From CAWGMT01 sp963823675 (lineage in GTDB: Bacteria > Planctomycetota > Planctomycetia > Isosphaerales > Isosphaeraceae): 64,000 bases of DNA. Location: the NCBI GenBank assembly GCA_963823675.1, contig CAWGMT010000018.1:6348-70347 (forward strand), given 5' to 3'. Below, piece after piece: positions 38,870-48,709 of the stretch. Under the pieces are notes generated by a model. It was not told the DNA's origin, did not search any database, and was given only the letters and a program-made list of their open reading frames with translations. The first letter of the stretch is position 1, and every line of letters starts with the position of its first letter. A program made the position numbers and the translations under genes.

Positions 38870-41800
38870 ATGTCGCAGAACGGCCAGAACGCGAACCATC
38901 ACGGCGGCAGGCCTTGCTCGTGTCGAGCAGACCAGAATGGGATGAGTGAGATTCCGTCCGGCGAGTGGTCGTCCATCAACGAGTTCGCCGACGAATTCGA
39001 GCTCGCCTGGAGAAGCGGCCCGCGGCCGGCGATCGAAGAATATCTTACTGGCGTGGTCGAGCCGCGCCGGAGCTTGTTGCTACAGGAGCTGCTCAGGGTC
39101 GAGCGCGAGCTGAGGCTGCGCGCAGGCGAGGACCCTCGTCGGGAAGAATATCTCAAACGACTGCCGCGCGACGGCGCCGTGATCGACGCCGTATTCGCCG
39201 CAGCCGCAAGGACGCCGTCGCCGAATGGCGATGAGGCCGCGCCGATGGCCGTACCGGCAGCCACGGCGAGCTTCATTCCGGCCATGGAGCGCGGCGTCCT
39301 TGCGGTGCTCGCCGACACGGTGGGCCCCAGCCGGCCGGTCATGCTGCGAGATACCTGGCCGGGCGACGGGCCCTTGCCGGTGGTGCGGCCCTCCTCGTCC
39401 GAAATGCCCGCGGTGCACGACGGGCCGGGGCGTCTACAGCTCTTCGGCGAGATCGCCCGCGGCGGCATGGGGGCGGTGCTCAAGGGGCGCGATCCCGACC
39501 TGGGGCGCGACCTGGCCGTCAAGGTCCTGCTGGAAGCTCACCGCGACAACCCCGAGCTGGTTCTGCGCTTCGTCGAGGAGGCGCAGATCGCCGGCCAGCT
39601 CCAGCACCCGGGCGTCGTGCCGGTCTACGAGCTGGGGCAGTTCGCCGACGCCCGGCCTTACTTTTCGATGAAGCTGGTGAGGGGCCGCACCCTGGCCGAA
39701 GTGCTGCGCGAGCGACCCGATCCGAGCCACGAGCTGTCGACGCAGGTCGCGACCTGGTTGCAGATCTGCCAGACCATGGCCTACGCGCACGCGCGCGGGG
39801 TCATTCACCGCGATTTGAAGCCTTCGAACGTCATGCTCGGCAACTTCGGCGAGGTGCAGGTGATGGATTGGGGCCTGGCCAAGGTCTTGCCGCGCGGCGG
39901 TATCGTCAACGACGCCTCGACGGCGCGCGGGCCGCCAACGAGTCGGTCGTTTCCACGACCCGCAGCGACCTGGGCTCGAACAGCGACCTGTCGCTGGAAG
40001 GCCTGGTGCTCGGCACGCCGTCCTACATGGCCCCCGAGCAAGCCCGCGGCGAGACCGACCGGCTGGACGAGCGGTGCGACGTCTTCGCCCTGGGTTCGAT
40101 CCTCTGCGAGATCCTCACCGGCAAGCCGGCCTTCTCCGGCCGGAACTCGGGCGAGATCCATCTCAAGGCGACGCAGGCCGATCTGACCGAGGCGCTCGAG
40201 CGGCTGGACGCTTGCGGCGCCGATGACGAGCTGATCGCCCTGGCCCGGGCCTGCCTGGCTGCCGAGCTGGAGGAACGCCCGCGCGACGCGGGGGCCGTCG
40301 CGGCTCGGGGGTTTGCCTACGTGGGCTCGCTGGAGCGAAGGATGCGCCAGGCCGAGCTCGAGCGCGCTGCCGAGAGCGCGCGGGCCGAGGAGGCCGGACA
40401 CCGCGTTCTGGTCGAGAGGCAGCGGCGGCGGTATCAGCTCGCGCTGGCCGCGTCGGTGCTCGTCTTGAGCGTGCTGGGCGGGCTGTCTCTTACCTACTGG
40501 GCGCAGCAGCGTCAGGCCCGCGTGGCGCAGGCGCAAGTGGCCTTGAGGGCGCGACGATGTTGCGCGACCAGGCCAACGCCGAGCCAAGCAACGAGCAGAA
40601 ATGGATCACCGCGGGCGATGCGATCGCCGATGCCACGCGGGCCTTCGACGACGCCGGAGGCCCGGAAATCGCGGAACGCCTCGCGGTGCTGCGGAACGAA
40701 GTCCACGCTGGGCTCGAGGCCGCCCGGCGTGACCGGACTCTGCTCGAGGCGGTGGCCACCGTCCGTAGCAGCAAGCAGGACCTCCGCCACGCCGGCGCCG
40801 ACACGGAATACACCCGCGCGTTTCGTGAAGCTGGCCTGGACATCGACGGCGACTCGCCGGAAGAGGTCGGAGCCAAACTGAGGGCCCGGCCGGCCGCCGT
40901 CAACGCCGCCGTCGCGGCGCTCGACGATTGGGCGCTCGAGCGGCGAGCAGGCAAGCAGCCGAGGTCGCGGTGGTGCCGACCGCTGGAGGTCGCCCGCGCC
41001 GCCGACCCCGACCCCTTCCGCGATCGAGTGCGTGCCGCGCTCTTGCAATCCGACACGAAGGCTCAAGAGACCGATCTGGTCAAGCTTGCGAAGGATCCCG
41101 AGGCGCCTCGGCTGCCCCCGGAGAGCGCCTTGCTACTCGCCACGGCGATCCGCGACTTGAAGACGTTCGAGCCGGCGGTGGAATTGCTCCGCGCCGTGAC
41201 GGGCAGGCACCCGCGGGACGTCTGGGCGAACTACGAGCTGGCCGCCATGCTCCAGGAGTTTCAGCCGACGGCGCGCGAAGAGGCAGCGCGCTATTACACC
41301 GCAGCCCGCGCCCTGCAACCCGAGACGGGTCATGCGATCGCCCACCTGCTCTTGGACGAAATGGGCCGGGAAGCCGAGGGCCTTGCCGTCTTCGCCGACC
41401 TTGTGGAACTTCGGAAGCACGACTCACGGAATTGGAGGTGCTATGGCAACGCCTTGAAGGAGCGGCTCATGCCGGAAGCGGCCGAAAACCTCGCGCGGGC
41501 CGCGACCGAGGCGCGCGCCGACGTTCGCCTCAACCCCGACGACGCCCTCGCCCATCGCAACCTCGCATACGCCTTGAGCTATCTGGGAATGCTCGACGAA
41601 GCAGTCCTCGAATTCCGCGAGGCGATCCGTCTCGAGCCCGACGACCTGGCAACCCACGTGGGGTACGCTGGCGCGTTATTCTCGCAATCCAAGTTCGAGG
41701 AGTCGGCCGCCGTGCTTCGCGCGACGATCCACTTGAAGGCCGATTATGCCGCAGCGCACTGTCAGCTCGGAGAGGTTCTCGCCGCGCAGAACCAGCCCGA

Positions 41801-42633
41801 CGCGGCCCTCGCGGAGTGTCGCGAAGCCATCCGCCTCAAACCCGATGTCGCCTCGTTCCACGTCGCACTCGCGCTTCTGCTCACGGCTCAGCAGAAGCAC
41901 GATCAGGCGATCGCCGAATACCACGTCGCTCAGCGCTTGAACCCCGAATACCCCAACGCCCACTGCGGCCTGAGCCCGCTGTTGTACGAGCTCGGCGACT
42001 ACGCCGGGGCAGCGGCCGAGCTACGCACCGGGCAGGAGTTGCGCTCCCGGCTGGTTGGCAAGCCTTTCACCTTGACCGACGCAATCGCCTCCGTCGATCG
42101 AATGGCGGCGCTCGCTGCACGGCTGCCCGCGGTCGCCAAGGGGACCGATAGCCCCAAGGACGCCGACGAACGCCTTTTCTTCGCTAACGCGGCATACAAC
42201 CGCAAGCTTTACGCGGCAGCCGCCCGGCTGTGGAATGAAGCAGTCAACGCCCAGCCGTCCCTCGGCGAAGATCGCCAAGCCCAGCATCGCTATAATGCCG
42301 CCTGCGCGGCGGCGCTGGCCGCGGCCGGCAAGGGCGTCGATGACCCAGCCCCCGACGAGGCCGCGCGCCAAGCTGCGCCGGCAAGCCATTGCCTGGCTCA
42401 ACGCCGAGCTCCAAGCGTGGGCCAAGTGTCTCGATTCGGGCAAGGCCCAGGATAGAAAGACCATCGTCCCGAACCTCGGGCACTGGCTCGAGGATCCCGA
42501 TCTGGCGAGCCTGCGCGGCTCTGACTGCCGTGCCAAGCTGCCCGAGGCGGAGCGGGCGGAACTGCGCAGCGCTTGGCCGGCCGTCGAGGCGCTGCTCGCG
42601 AAGGCCAAGCGGCCGGCCGGGGCATGTCGCTGA
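38870..42633 (+). CDS. Membrane Ser/Thr kinase with TPR repeats (three frameshifts)
   Basis: About 1255 residues from ATG 38870. The N-terminus includes INEFADEFELAWRSGPRPAI. The kinase domain starts near 190 with ARGGMGAVLKGRDP, then AVKVLLEAH, HRDLKPSN (about 313), VMDWGLAKVL (DWG in place of DFG, as is normal in this group) and MAPEQARGETD. A transmembrane helix lies at about 523-545 (YQLALAASVLVLSVLGGLSL). Then coiled-coil and at least five TPR units (AHRNLAYALSYLGMLDEAVL, AHCQLGEVLAAQNQPDAALA). The C-terminal block is AKLRRQAIAWLNAELQAWAK ... LPEAERAELR. Breaks near 39928, 40548 and 42368; the last is repaired by one base to give EAARAKLRRQ. It should phosphorylate targets downstream of the sigma factor at 37362. 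Confidence 0.9.
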
Positions 42634-42954
42634 TGGTGCCCGCGATCCGTCGCCTCAAGGTCGATCGGGCACTCGTGCGGGGTCAGGAGACCCGCGCACA
42701 ACAAACGCGACCTCGAAGCGCAACAAAAGCTGCGCGTGGCCAAAGGCTCTCAGGAGCCGTGCAAGCCCAACTTTTCACCGCGCCAGGGCGAGCCTCCCAG
42801 CGCGACCCTTCGGATGCCCGTCTCCAAGGCGGCTCGGACGGAGCCTCGCCCTCCCAGGATCACGCAAGCCCATCTCGGGGGGGCTCGCTTCGGCAGCGGA
42901 ATGCGGTATTCTAAAGCCCTGGCCGACCACTGAAAAACCGAGGGGATCAATCAC
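42634..42954. other. Intergenic with an inverted copy of the 69-bp repeat
   Basis: No gene seen. 42775-42875 contains ggcgagcctccca, ggcggctcggacggagcctc and gccctcccagg, the reverse-strand form of the repeat unit at 20222-20430. The nitroreductase ribosome-binding site gagggg lies at its right end. Confidence 0.7.
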
Positions 42955-43572
42955 ATGAGCGCGATGGACTCGAGCAACGGGAATGCCAGGCAAGTCTCAG
43001 GGGACGTACTCGACCAGGTTTTCCGCGAGGCGCGGACATTTCCGGCCTGGCTGCCCGAGCCCGTGCCAGAGAGTTTGCTCAAGGAGGTCTACGACCTCGC
43101 CCGGCTGGGGCCGACCAGCTTCAACTGCTGCCCCGCGCGGTTTGTGTTCCTTACAACTGGCGCCGCGAAGGAACGGCTCGTGCCCGCGCTCTCGCCGGGC
43201 AACGTCGAGAAGACCCGCTTGGCGCCCGTGACCGTGATCATCGCCTACGATCCCGAGTTTCACGAGCTGCTGCCCAAGCTCGTGCCGCACATGGACACGC
43301 GCTCCTTTTTTGTGGGCAACCAGCGATTGATCGATGAGACCGCGTTCCGCAACGGCTCGCTGCAAGGGGCCTATTTCATGCTGGCCGCGCGGGCACTGGG
43401 ATTGGACTGCGGGCCGATGTCGGGGTTTGACGCCGCGAAAGTCAACGCCGAGTTTTTCCCCGACGGCCAGTGGAAGGCCAACTTCCTCTGCAACCTCGGC
43501 CACGGCGACCGGAGCAAGCTGCAGCCGCGCCTCCCGCGATTGACGTTCGAGGAGGCGTGCCGCGTGATTTGA
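42955..43572 (+). CDS. Nitroreductase family protein, RutE/malonic semialdehyde reductase-like
   Basis: 205 residues from ATG 42955 behind gagggg. An FMN-dependent NAD(P)H oxidoreductase. Motifs of the RutE branch: DLARLGPTSFNCCPARFVFL, the central GSLQGAYFMLAARALGLDCG and PMSGFDAAKVNAEFFPDG, then LCNLGHGDRSKLQPRLPR and LTFEEAC. The family reduces malonic semialdehyde in pyrimidine breakdown. No other rut gene is nearby, so the physiological substrate is uncertain. Cytoplasmic. Confidence 0.9.
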   Translation: MSAMDSSNGNARQVSGDVLDQVFREARTFPAWLPEPVPESLLKEVYDLARLGPTSFNCCPARFVFLTTGAAKERLVPALSPGNVEKTRLAPVTVIIAYDPEFHELLPKLVPHMDTRSFFVGNQRLIDETAFRNGSLQGAYFMLAARALGLDCGPMSGFDAAKVNAEFFPDGQWKANFLCNLGHGDRSKLQPRLPRLTFEEACRVI

Positions 43573-43648
43573 CGGCGCACGCGAGTGGCTTCAGGGGAGG
43601 GGGCGGAGTGGGGCAGCGTCAGCCTGGTGTCATCGCCGCCGTGGAATG

Positions 43649-44053
43649 TCACTCCGCGCAGATCGTGCCCTTGAGCGTGGCGCTCGCGACCCCCATGGCT
43701 CCGAAGTTCGGTTGGATGTCGTTGGCGGCGGTTTGATTGAAGTCGGAGCCGAAGATGCTGATGTCGGGCAGATAGTCGGTCATGGCGACGGTCAAACCGG
43801 CGCGAGCCTTCTGAACGTTGGCCATCGCCTCCAAAACCCGGGGGTTGTGGGCCACTGCCAGATCTGCGGCTTCCTGAGCCGAGTGCACCGGCGCCTCCGG
43901 CGGAACGGGGTCAACCGGTACCAGAACCGAGCCGGCGGGCAACCCTAGAAGGTTGTTGAGCTGTTCGGCGATTTTAGCGATGTTGATCCTAAGAAGACGG
44001 TTCTGCGCTGGGGTTTGGACGGCGAGCATGCACGCGCGATCCTTGCTCCGCAT
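43649..44053 (-). pseudogene. Fragment of a TolC-like outer-membrane efflux protein
   Basis: The recognisable part runs from about 43975 down: IAEQLNNLLGLPAGSVLVPV, then AQEAADLAVAHNPRVLEAMA and NVQKARAGLTVAMTDYLPDI, which is one internal helical hairpin and strand of a TolC/OEP repeat. The signal peptide, the first half and the C-terminal half are all missing. It follows ten bases after the stop of the lipoprotein gene on the same strand, so it may be what is left of a downstream efflux gene. Not expected to be functional. Confidence 0.7.
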
Positions 44054-44062
44054 CTGGGTTGT

Positions 44063-45311
44063 TCAACGCCCCACCGGCAGCGTGAGGAAAGGCCCCCCAG
44101 TCGGCTCCTGGAGACCGAAATCGAGCTTGGCGAGCTGAAGGACCAGCGCGAAGGTTGTCTTCGTCGCCTGGTCGCGATCGTCGATGTAATACCAGTAATC
44201 GCGATACTTCACGGCGACGAAGGCCGTGGCGGGCGGCTTGTGTCCCTTGCTGGCGTGTACCTCGAAAAGGCCTGCCGTCACGGCCCGCCCATCGAATGGC
44301 CGCCCATCGGCCCCGACCGCGGGGCGCACCATGCCGGCCGCGATGTGATCAGCCGGCACTTCCACACCGTTGGCCAGAAAGAAATAGACCTGGGCGGTCG
44401 ATCGCGTCGTCACAGAGAGATCGAGCGAAGGCGGATTCGGCGACCGTAACGGGTCGCGGACGTTGTTTGCCACCACGACGTTATACTGGAGCCGGCCTGG
44501 CTCGAGGTTGAGTAGGTTGACCAGCTCCACGATGGCGGGATGTTCCAGGGCCAGGGGGTTGACCTCGATGACGAGATGGTGCTCCTTGCGAATCAAGGAC
44601 CATGTTGAACCCGTCTCCGTTTGGGCGGTATTCCAGGCCATTCTTGGCGGCGTCCACGGCTGCCGAGGCGGTCACGAACGCCGTCGGCAACGGGCCGCCC
44701 GCCACGGTATCGCGGTTCTCCACGTCAACGGAAGCCAGCTCGAGGTCCTGGGCGACTTGCAGCAGATAAGCGATCCGGTGAAACCGAGCGAAATCTGGCG
44801 CGAATTCGCGCTGGGGCCCACTGGCCGACGGGGCATTGGGTACGCCGTTTAAGCGTTCGACCCAGAGTCGCATCACGGTTGCGATCGGCCAGCTCGTCGA
44901 TTGAAGGAAGACGAGCGTGTCAACCGAGATGGGGGTCAGAAAGCGCCGGATGGAGTCGCTGCGGGGCGGGATCAGGGTGATGGTCGGGCGGTTGGCGCCG
45001 CTGACCGCGACATCGGGCAAGATCTTGGTGAACGTGCGGAAGATCGGTCCGCTCTGGTTGGGCACGTCGAAAAACGGGCGGGCCTCGGCGCTGCCCGCCA
45101 GCTCGTACTGTGCGGCAATGGACGAGACGGCCAGCCTGTACGGTGCCTCGTTGTACCGGACGTGCACGAGGTTGCGCAGAAGCTGCTCCTCGTCAACGAG
45201 CCGGATGGCTTCGTTATGGCGCCCGTGCGACTTTTCCAGGACCTTGGGACCGAAGGCGCAGCCGGCCCCGGCCGTCACGAGGCAAACGCCCCACGCGAAT
45301 GCGACGATCAT
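44063..45311 (-). CDS. Planctomycete lipoprotein of unknown function (one frameshift)
   Basis: About 416 residues. Start ATG 45311 (MIVAFAWGVCLVTAGAGC) with a lipobox TAGAGC, so an envelope lipoprotein. The N-terminal region VLEKSHGRHNEAIRLVDEEQ, LLRNLVHVRYNEAPYRLAVS and SIAAQYELAGSAEARPFF is familiar from uncharacterised planctomycete proteins. The C-terminal part has VQVYFFLANGVEVP-like and RDYWYYIDDRDQATKTTFAL segments. A frame break near 44597 separates the halves. It sits upstream of a TolC-like fragment, so an efflux-linked role is possible but unproven. Confidence 0.75.
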
Positions 45312-45774
45312 GCTGACTCGTCGTCGCCCGCGCACGGCCACCTCCAAGAGCGGTTCTTGTAGGCAACCCAAGAAGGCACCACGGCGCTTCGCGAAAGTCA
45401 GTGTCGCCTTTCGCTCCGCGAACGACGGTTTTTCCGCCAAATTATTTTCGTGCAGTTCCCAAGTCAATAATTTGACGGGCTTTAGGCCGTTTCGCCGGGC
45501 CGCGATAAACCGTAAAGGGATCGTCTGTACGCGACAGGAAGAGGCAGCCGGTTCCTTGCCTCGAAGGAATCGCCCAGCGCGGCTTCGAGTGGTATTCTGG
45601 GCTTGGAAGAGATATCGAGGAGTGGCCGGATCGTCAAGGCGAACCTTTTAGGCGACCAGCAGGTGCAAATTTACCGTAGGACGGATTGCCAATCCGTCCC
45701 ACAATCACACGATCCTGGGCGTATTTCCATCCGCCGGTCGCCTTAGAGACTCGTGATGCGAATATATGGTGGTC
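45312..45774. other. Intergenic with two dispersed repeats
   Basis: No gene seen. 45385-45442 is the inverted counterpart of 32381-32463 (gtgtcgcctttcgctccgcg ... tttttccgccaa). 45679-45699, ggacggattgccaatccgtc plus a final c, is a near-perfect palindrome (10-bp arms, one-base centre) that lies close after the sulfatase stop and could act as a transcription end. Confidence 0.65.
45679..45699. repeat. Short palindrome downstream of the sulfatase
   Basis: Arms ggacggattg and caatccgtcc around a single c, 75 bases beyond the sulfatase stop. It is a strong hairpin without a T-run. Confidence 0.7.
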
Positions 45775-48243
45775 TCACTGCGCCGCCTGGAAGGCGACGT
45801 CGGCCTTGCGCAGTTCCTCCAGGTCGGCCTTGCCGAGCCTCTCCGGCGCCAGGTCGATTTCCACCTTCACGAGCTTCCCGGTAAACCGGGACGGCGATTG
45901 GTAGGCATCGCTGACCGGAGACCCAGTGTCCAGTCCTGTGTCGAACGTCTCGTCGGCCGAGAATCGGCCGAGGATGGTCTTCTCGACCCGCCCATCCGCG
46001 ACTTTCTTGCCGTCCACGAGAAGTGTCGCGGTGCCGCCTTTGCCCACCCCGCCGCCGTCGTAGTTGAATTCGACCCGGATCGTATGCTTACCGGGTGGCA
46101 GTATGTCGGGGCCGGCCGCCGTGTAGCGATTCTGGTTGAACCAGTTGTACTCGTATATCGGCTTGCCGTCTTTGACGAACAGGGTGTACCCGCCGACCCT
46201 CCCTCCGGCCGCGACCAGTACCCCGTCCGCCCCGCCGTTCGGGATCTCGACGCCGGCGGTGATCGTGTGCGACTTGTTCTTGACGTTAGGGGAGGAACTC
46301 TCCGGGATTCGGCGCGCTCCGGGGAAGTAAGTGAATTTGGTCCTCCCGGCGATCAGGCTCGGCCTCACCGCCGGGTCGGCCCGCTCGATGAAGCGGTCAT
46401 CGAGCGGTAGCACGTTGTGTTTGGCTGCCTCGACCCAGAACAGGTCTTGCAGCGCCCGTAGCCTGTCCGGGTTCTTGGCGGCCAGGTCGTTCGCCTCGCT
46501 GAAGTCCGCATCCAGGTTGTAGAGTTGCCACTGGTCCTTGTCGAAATCGGAGGATCCGAGTTGCTCCCACGGCAACCGGCCATGCCGGGCGGTGGCGATC
46601 CAGCCGTCGTTGTAAATCGCTCTGTTGCCGACCATCTCGAAGTACTGGGTCGTCCGAGGGCTCTTCGCCTTGGCATCGTCGAATGAGTAAATCATGCTGA
46701 TTCCCTCGATCGGTTTTTGGGCGACGCCGTTCACCGAGGCCGGTTCCTGGATGCCGGCGGCTTCGAGGATCGTCGGGACGACGTCAATAACGTGGTGAAA
46801 CTGGGTGCGGACGCCTCCTTTGTCCTTGATCCGTTTCGGCCAGGAGACGACCAGTGGGTTGCGAGTTCCGCCCAGGTGCGAGGCGACCTGCTTGCCCCAC
46901 TGAAACGGGGTGTTCATGGCCCACGCCCAGCCGACCGGGAAGTGGTTGTACGACTCCGGGCCGCCGATCTTGTCGATGTTCCGGAGGACGAGGGCCGCGT
47001 CTTCCTGCTGGCCGTTCAGGGACGACATCTCGTTGAAAACGCCGTGCAGCGTGCCTTCCATCGAAGCGCCGTTGTCGCCGATCTCCCAGAAGATCAGCGT
47101 GTTGTCGAGGTGGCCCATCTCCTCGATCGCATCGATGATCCTGCCGACCTCGTGATCGGTCTGGGCGGTATAAGCGGCGAACGCCTCCATCAGGCGGGCG
47201 CCCACCGTCTTCTGGTCGGCGGTCAGCGAATCCCAGGCCGGGATCTCCTTCGGCCGCGGGGTGAGCTGCGTGTCCGGCGGGATCAGGCCCATCCTTCTCT
47301 GCCGCTGGTACGTTTCCTCTCGGTACTTGTCCCAACCCCGATCGAACTGGCCCTTGAACTTGGCCATCCACTCCGGCGGGACATGATGTGGCGCGTGGGT
47401 AGCGCCCGGAGCGTAGTAAACGAAGAATGGCCGATCCGGGGTGACCGACTTCTGCTGGTGGAGGTAGTCGATCGCCTTGTCCGCCAGGTGCTCGTTTAGG
47501 GTGAAGTTGGCCTCCCGGCCCTTGGGAACCTCCATCTCGACTGGCTTGGTGCCATCGTACAAGGCCGGCTGCCACTGATTGGCCTCCCCGCCGACAAACC
47601 CGTAGAAGTGATCGAATCCTTGCAGCGACGGCCAGCGGTCGAACGGGCCGGAGATGCTGGTCTCCCAGTCGGCGATGTTGTGGTTCTTGCCGAAGAACGC
47701 AGTACTGTAGCCGTTCTGCCGGACGATCTCCGCTCCCATCGCACAGCTTCGGGGAATCTGCCCGGTGTAGCCGGGGAAGCTGGTGCCGAGCTCGGTGACG
47801 CAGCCGGTGGCAGCCGAGTGGTGGTTGCGGCCGGTGAGCAACGCCGCCCGGGTCGGTGAGCAGAGACTGGTGGTGTGGAAGCGGGTGTATTTCAGCCCGT
47901 TCCTGGCGAGCTTGTCCACGTTCGGGGTCGGAACCTGTCCGCCGAACGTGCCCCAAGCACCGAACCCTGTATCGTCGATCAGCACGAAGAGCACGTTGGG
48001 CGCACCCGCTGGGGCCTTCGTCACCGGAATGGTGCCCATGGTGGAGTCCTTGTACGTCCGGCCGATGGTGCCCGGAAACTTCGGCTCCGGCACCGGAAGC
48101 ACGTCTGAGCCTCCGGCCGCCAGGCCAATGGGTTTCTCCTGGGCCAAAGCCAAGCCGGCCAGCGGGCTTGAGGCGGCCAGAAATCCGAGTAGCGCTCCGG
48201 CCGCAAGCATTGTTGCTGCGGCCACAGTCGTTCGCAATCGCAT
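45775..48243 (-). CDS. Exported arylsulfatase
   Basis: 822 residues, intact. The signal peptide (TMLAAGALLGFLAASSPLAG) exports the protein. The sulfatase signature is CSPTRAALLTGR with the formylglycine-forming Cys at 128, preceded by the metal site NVLFVLIDDTGFGAWGTFGG. Other active-site elements are GRNHHSAATG, FGKNHNIADWE, YYAPGATHAPHH and the EIGDNGASMEG metal site. The C-terminal ~170 residues form a beta domain (GGRVGGYTLFVKDGKPIYEY, GKHTIRVEFNYDGGGVGKGG). The protein belongs to the long arylsulfatase type. It needs a formylglycine-generating enzyme encoded elsewhere. It is transcribed divergently from the thioredoxin-like gene at 48710. The sulfated substrate is unknown. Confidence 0.94.
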   Translation of the reverse strand: MRLRTTVAAATMLAAGALLGFLAASSPLAGLALAQEKPIGLAAGGSDVLPVPEPKFPGTIGRTYKDSTMGTIPVTKAPAGAPNVLFVLIDDTGFGAWGTFGGQVPTPNVDKLARNGLKYTRFHTTSLCSPTRAALLTGRNHHSAATGCVTELGTSFPGYTGQIPRSCAMGAEIVRQNGYSTAFFGKNHNIADWETSISGPFDRWPSLQGFDHFYGFVGGEANQWQPALYDGTKPVEMEVPKGREANFTLNEHLADKAIDYLHQQKSVTPDRPFFVYYAPGATHAPHHVPPEWMAKFKGQFDRGWDKYREETYQRQRRMGLIPPDTQLTPRPKEIPAWDSLTADQKTVGARLMEAFAAYTAQTDHEVGRIIDAIEEMGHLDNTLIFWEIGDNGASMEGTLHGVFNEMSSLNGQQEDAALVLRNIDKIGGPESYNHFPVGWAWAMNTPFQWGKQVASHLGGTRNPLVVSWPKRIKDKGGVRTQFHHVIDVVPTILEAAGIQEPASVNGVAQKPIEGISMIYSFDDAKAKSPRTTQYFEMVGNRAIYNDGWIATARHGRLPWEQLGSSDFDKDQWQLYNLDADFSEANDLAAKNPDRLRALQDLFWVEAAKHNVLPLDDRFIERADPAVRPSLIAGRTKFTYFPGARRIPESSSPNVKNKSHTITAGVEIPNGGADGVLVAAGGRVGGYTLFVKDGKPIYEYNWFNQNRYTAAGPDILPPGKHTIRVEFNYDGGGVGKGGTATLLVDGKKVADGRVEKTILGRFSADETFDTGLDTGSPVSDAYQSPSRFTGKLVKVEIDLAPERLGKADLEELRKADVAFQAAQ

Positions 48244-48709
48244 GATGTTGTGTCCTGAAAGGGCTGCGTTCGCCGGTAACGACTCTTGGCTCCGCGTGAG
48301 CGTCTGTTTTCGCGATTCGAGTCGCCGAGCGCTCCGCGGTCGCTGGCCGATGGACGCCTACGGGATTCATGCACGTGCCTGAATTGACCGCAGACGTCCA
48401 GGTCCGGCCACTGCTGACGAATTCGGTCCTGATTCTACCCCGTTGACGGCAATTTGCTATCGACTCAATCTGCCAGTTGGCCTCGCCGCTGGCTCTGTAG
48501 AAGAAAAAGAACCCACAAAAGCAAGAGACGTAACCGTGCAGTCCCCTGGTTGGTATGATTCATGCTGCGAACACGTCGAGTGCGCTGCGCGTTCTTACAC
48601 CACACAGAAGCAGCGACGCCTGATCAATCTGGCCAGGAGCTAGTTGGTTTCTTCGGCGGGACGATCTCAATCAGCGAAGAGCAACCCGATCGCGAAAGGA
48701 AAGAGAGCC
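48244..48709. other. Divergent promoter region, no gene seen
   Basis: 466 bases between the leftward sulfatase and the rightward thioredoxin-like gene. The right end carries the ribosome-binding site aaaggaaagag. I see no palindromic operator that I would defend. Confidence 0.5.
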
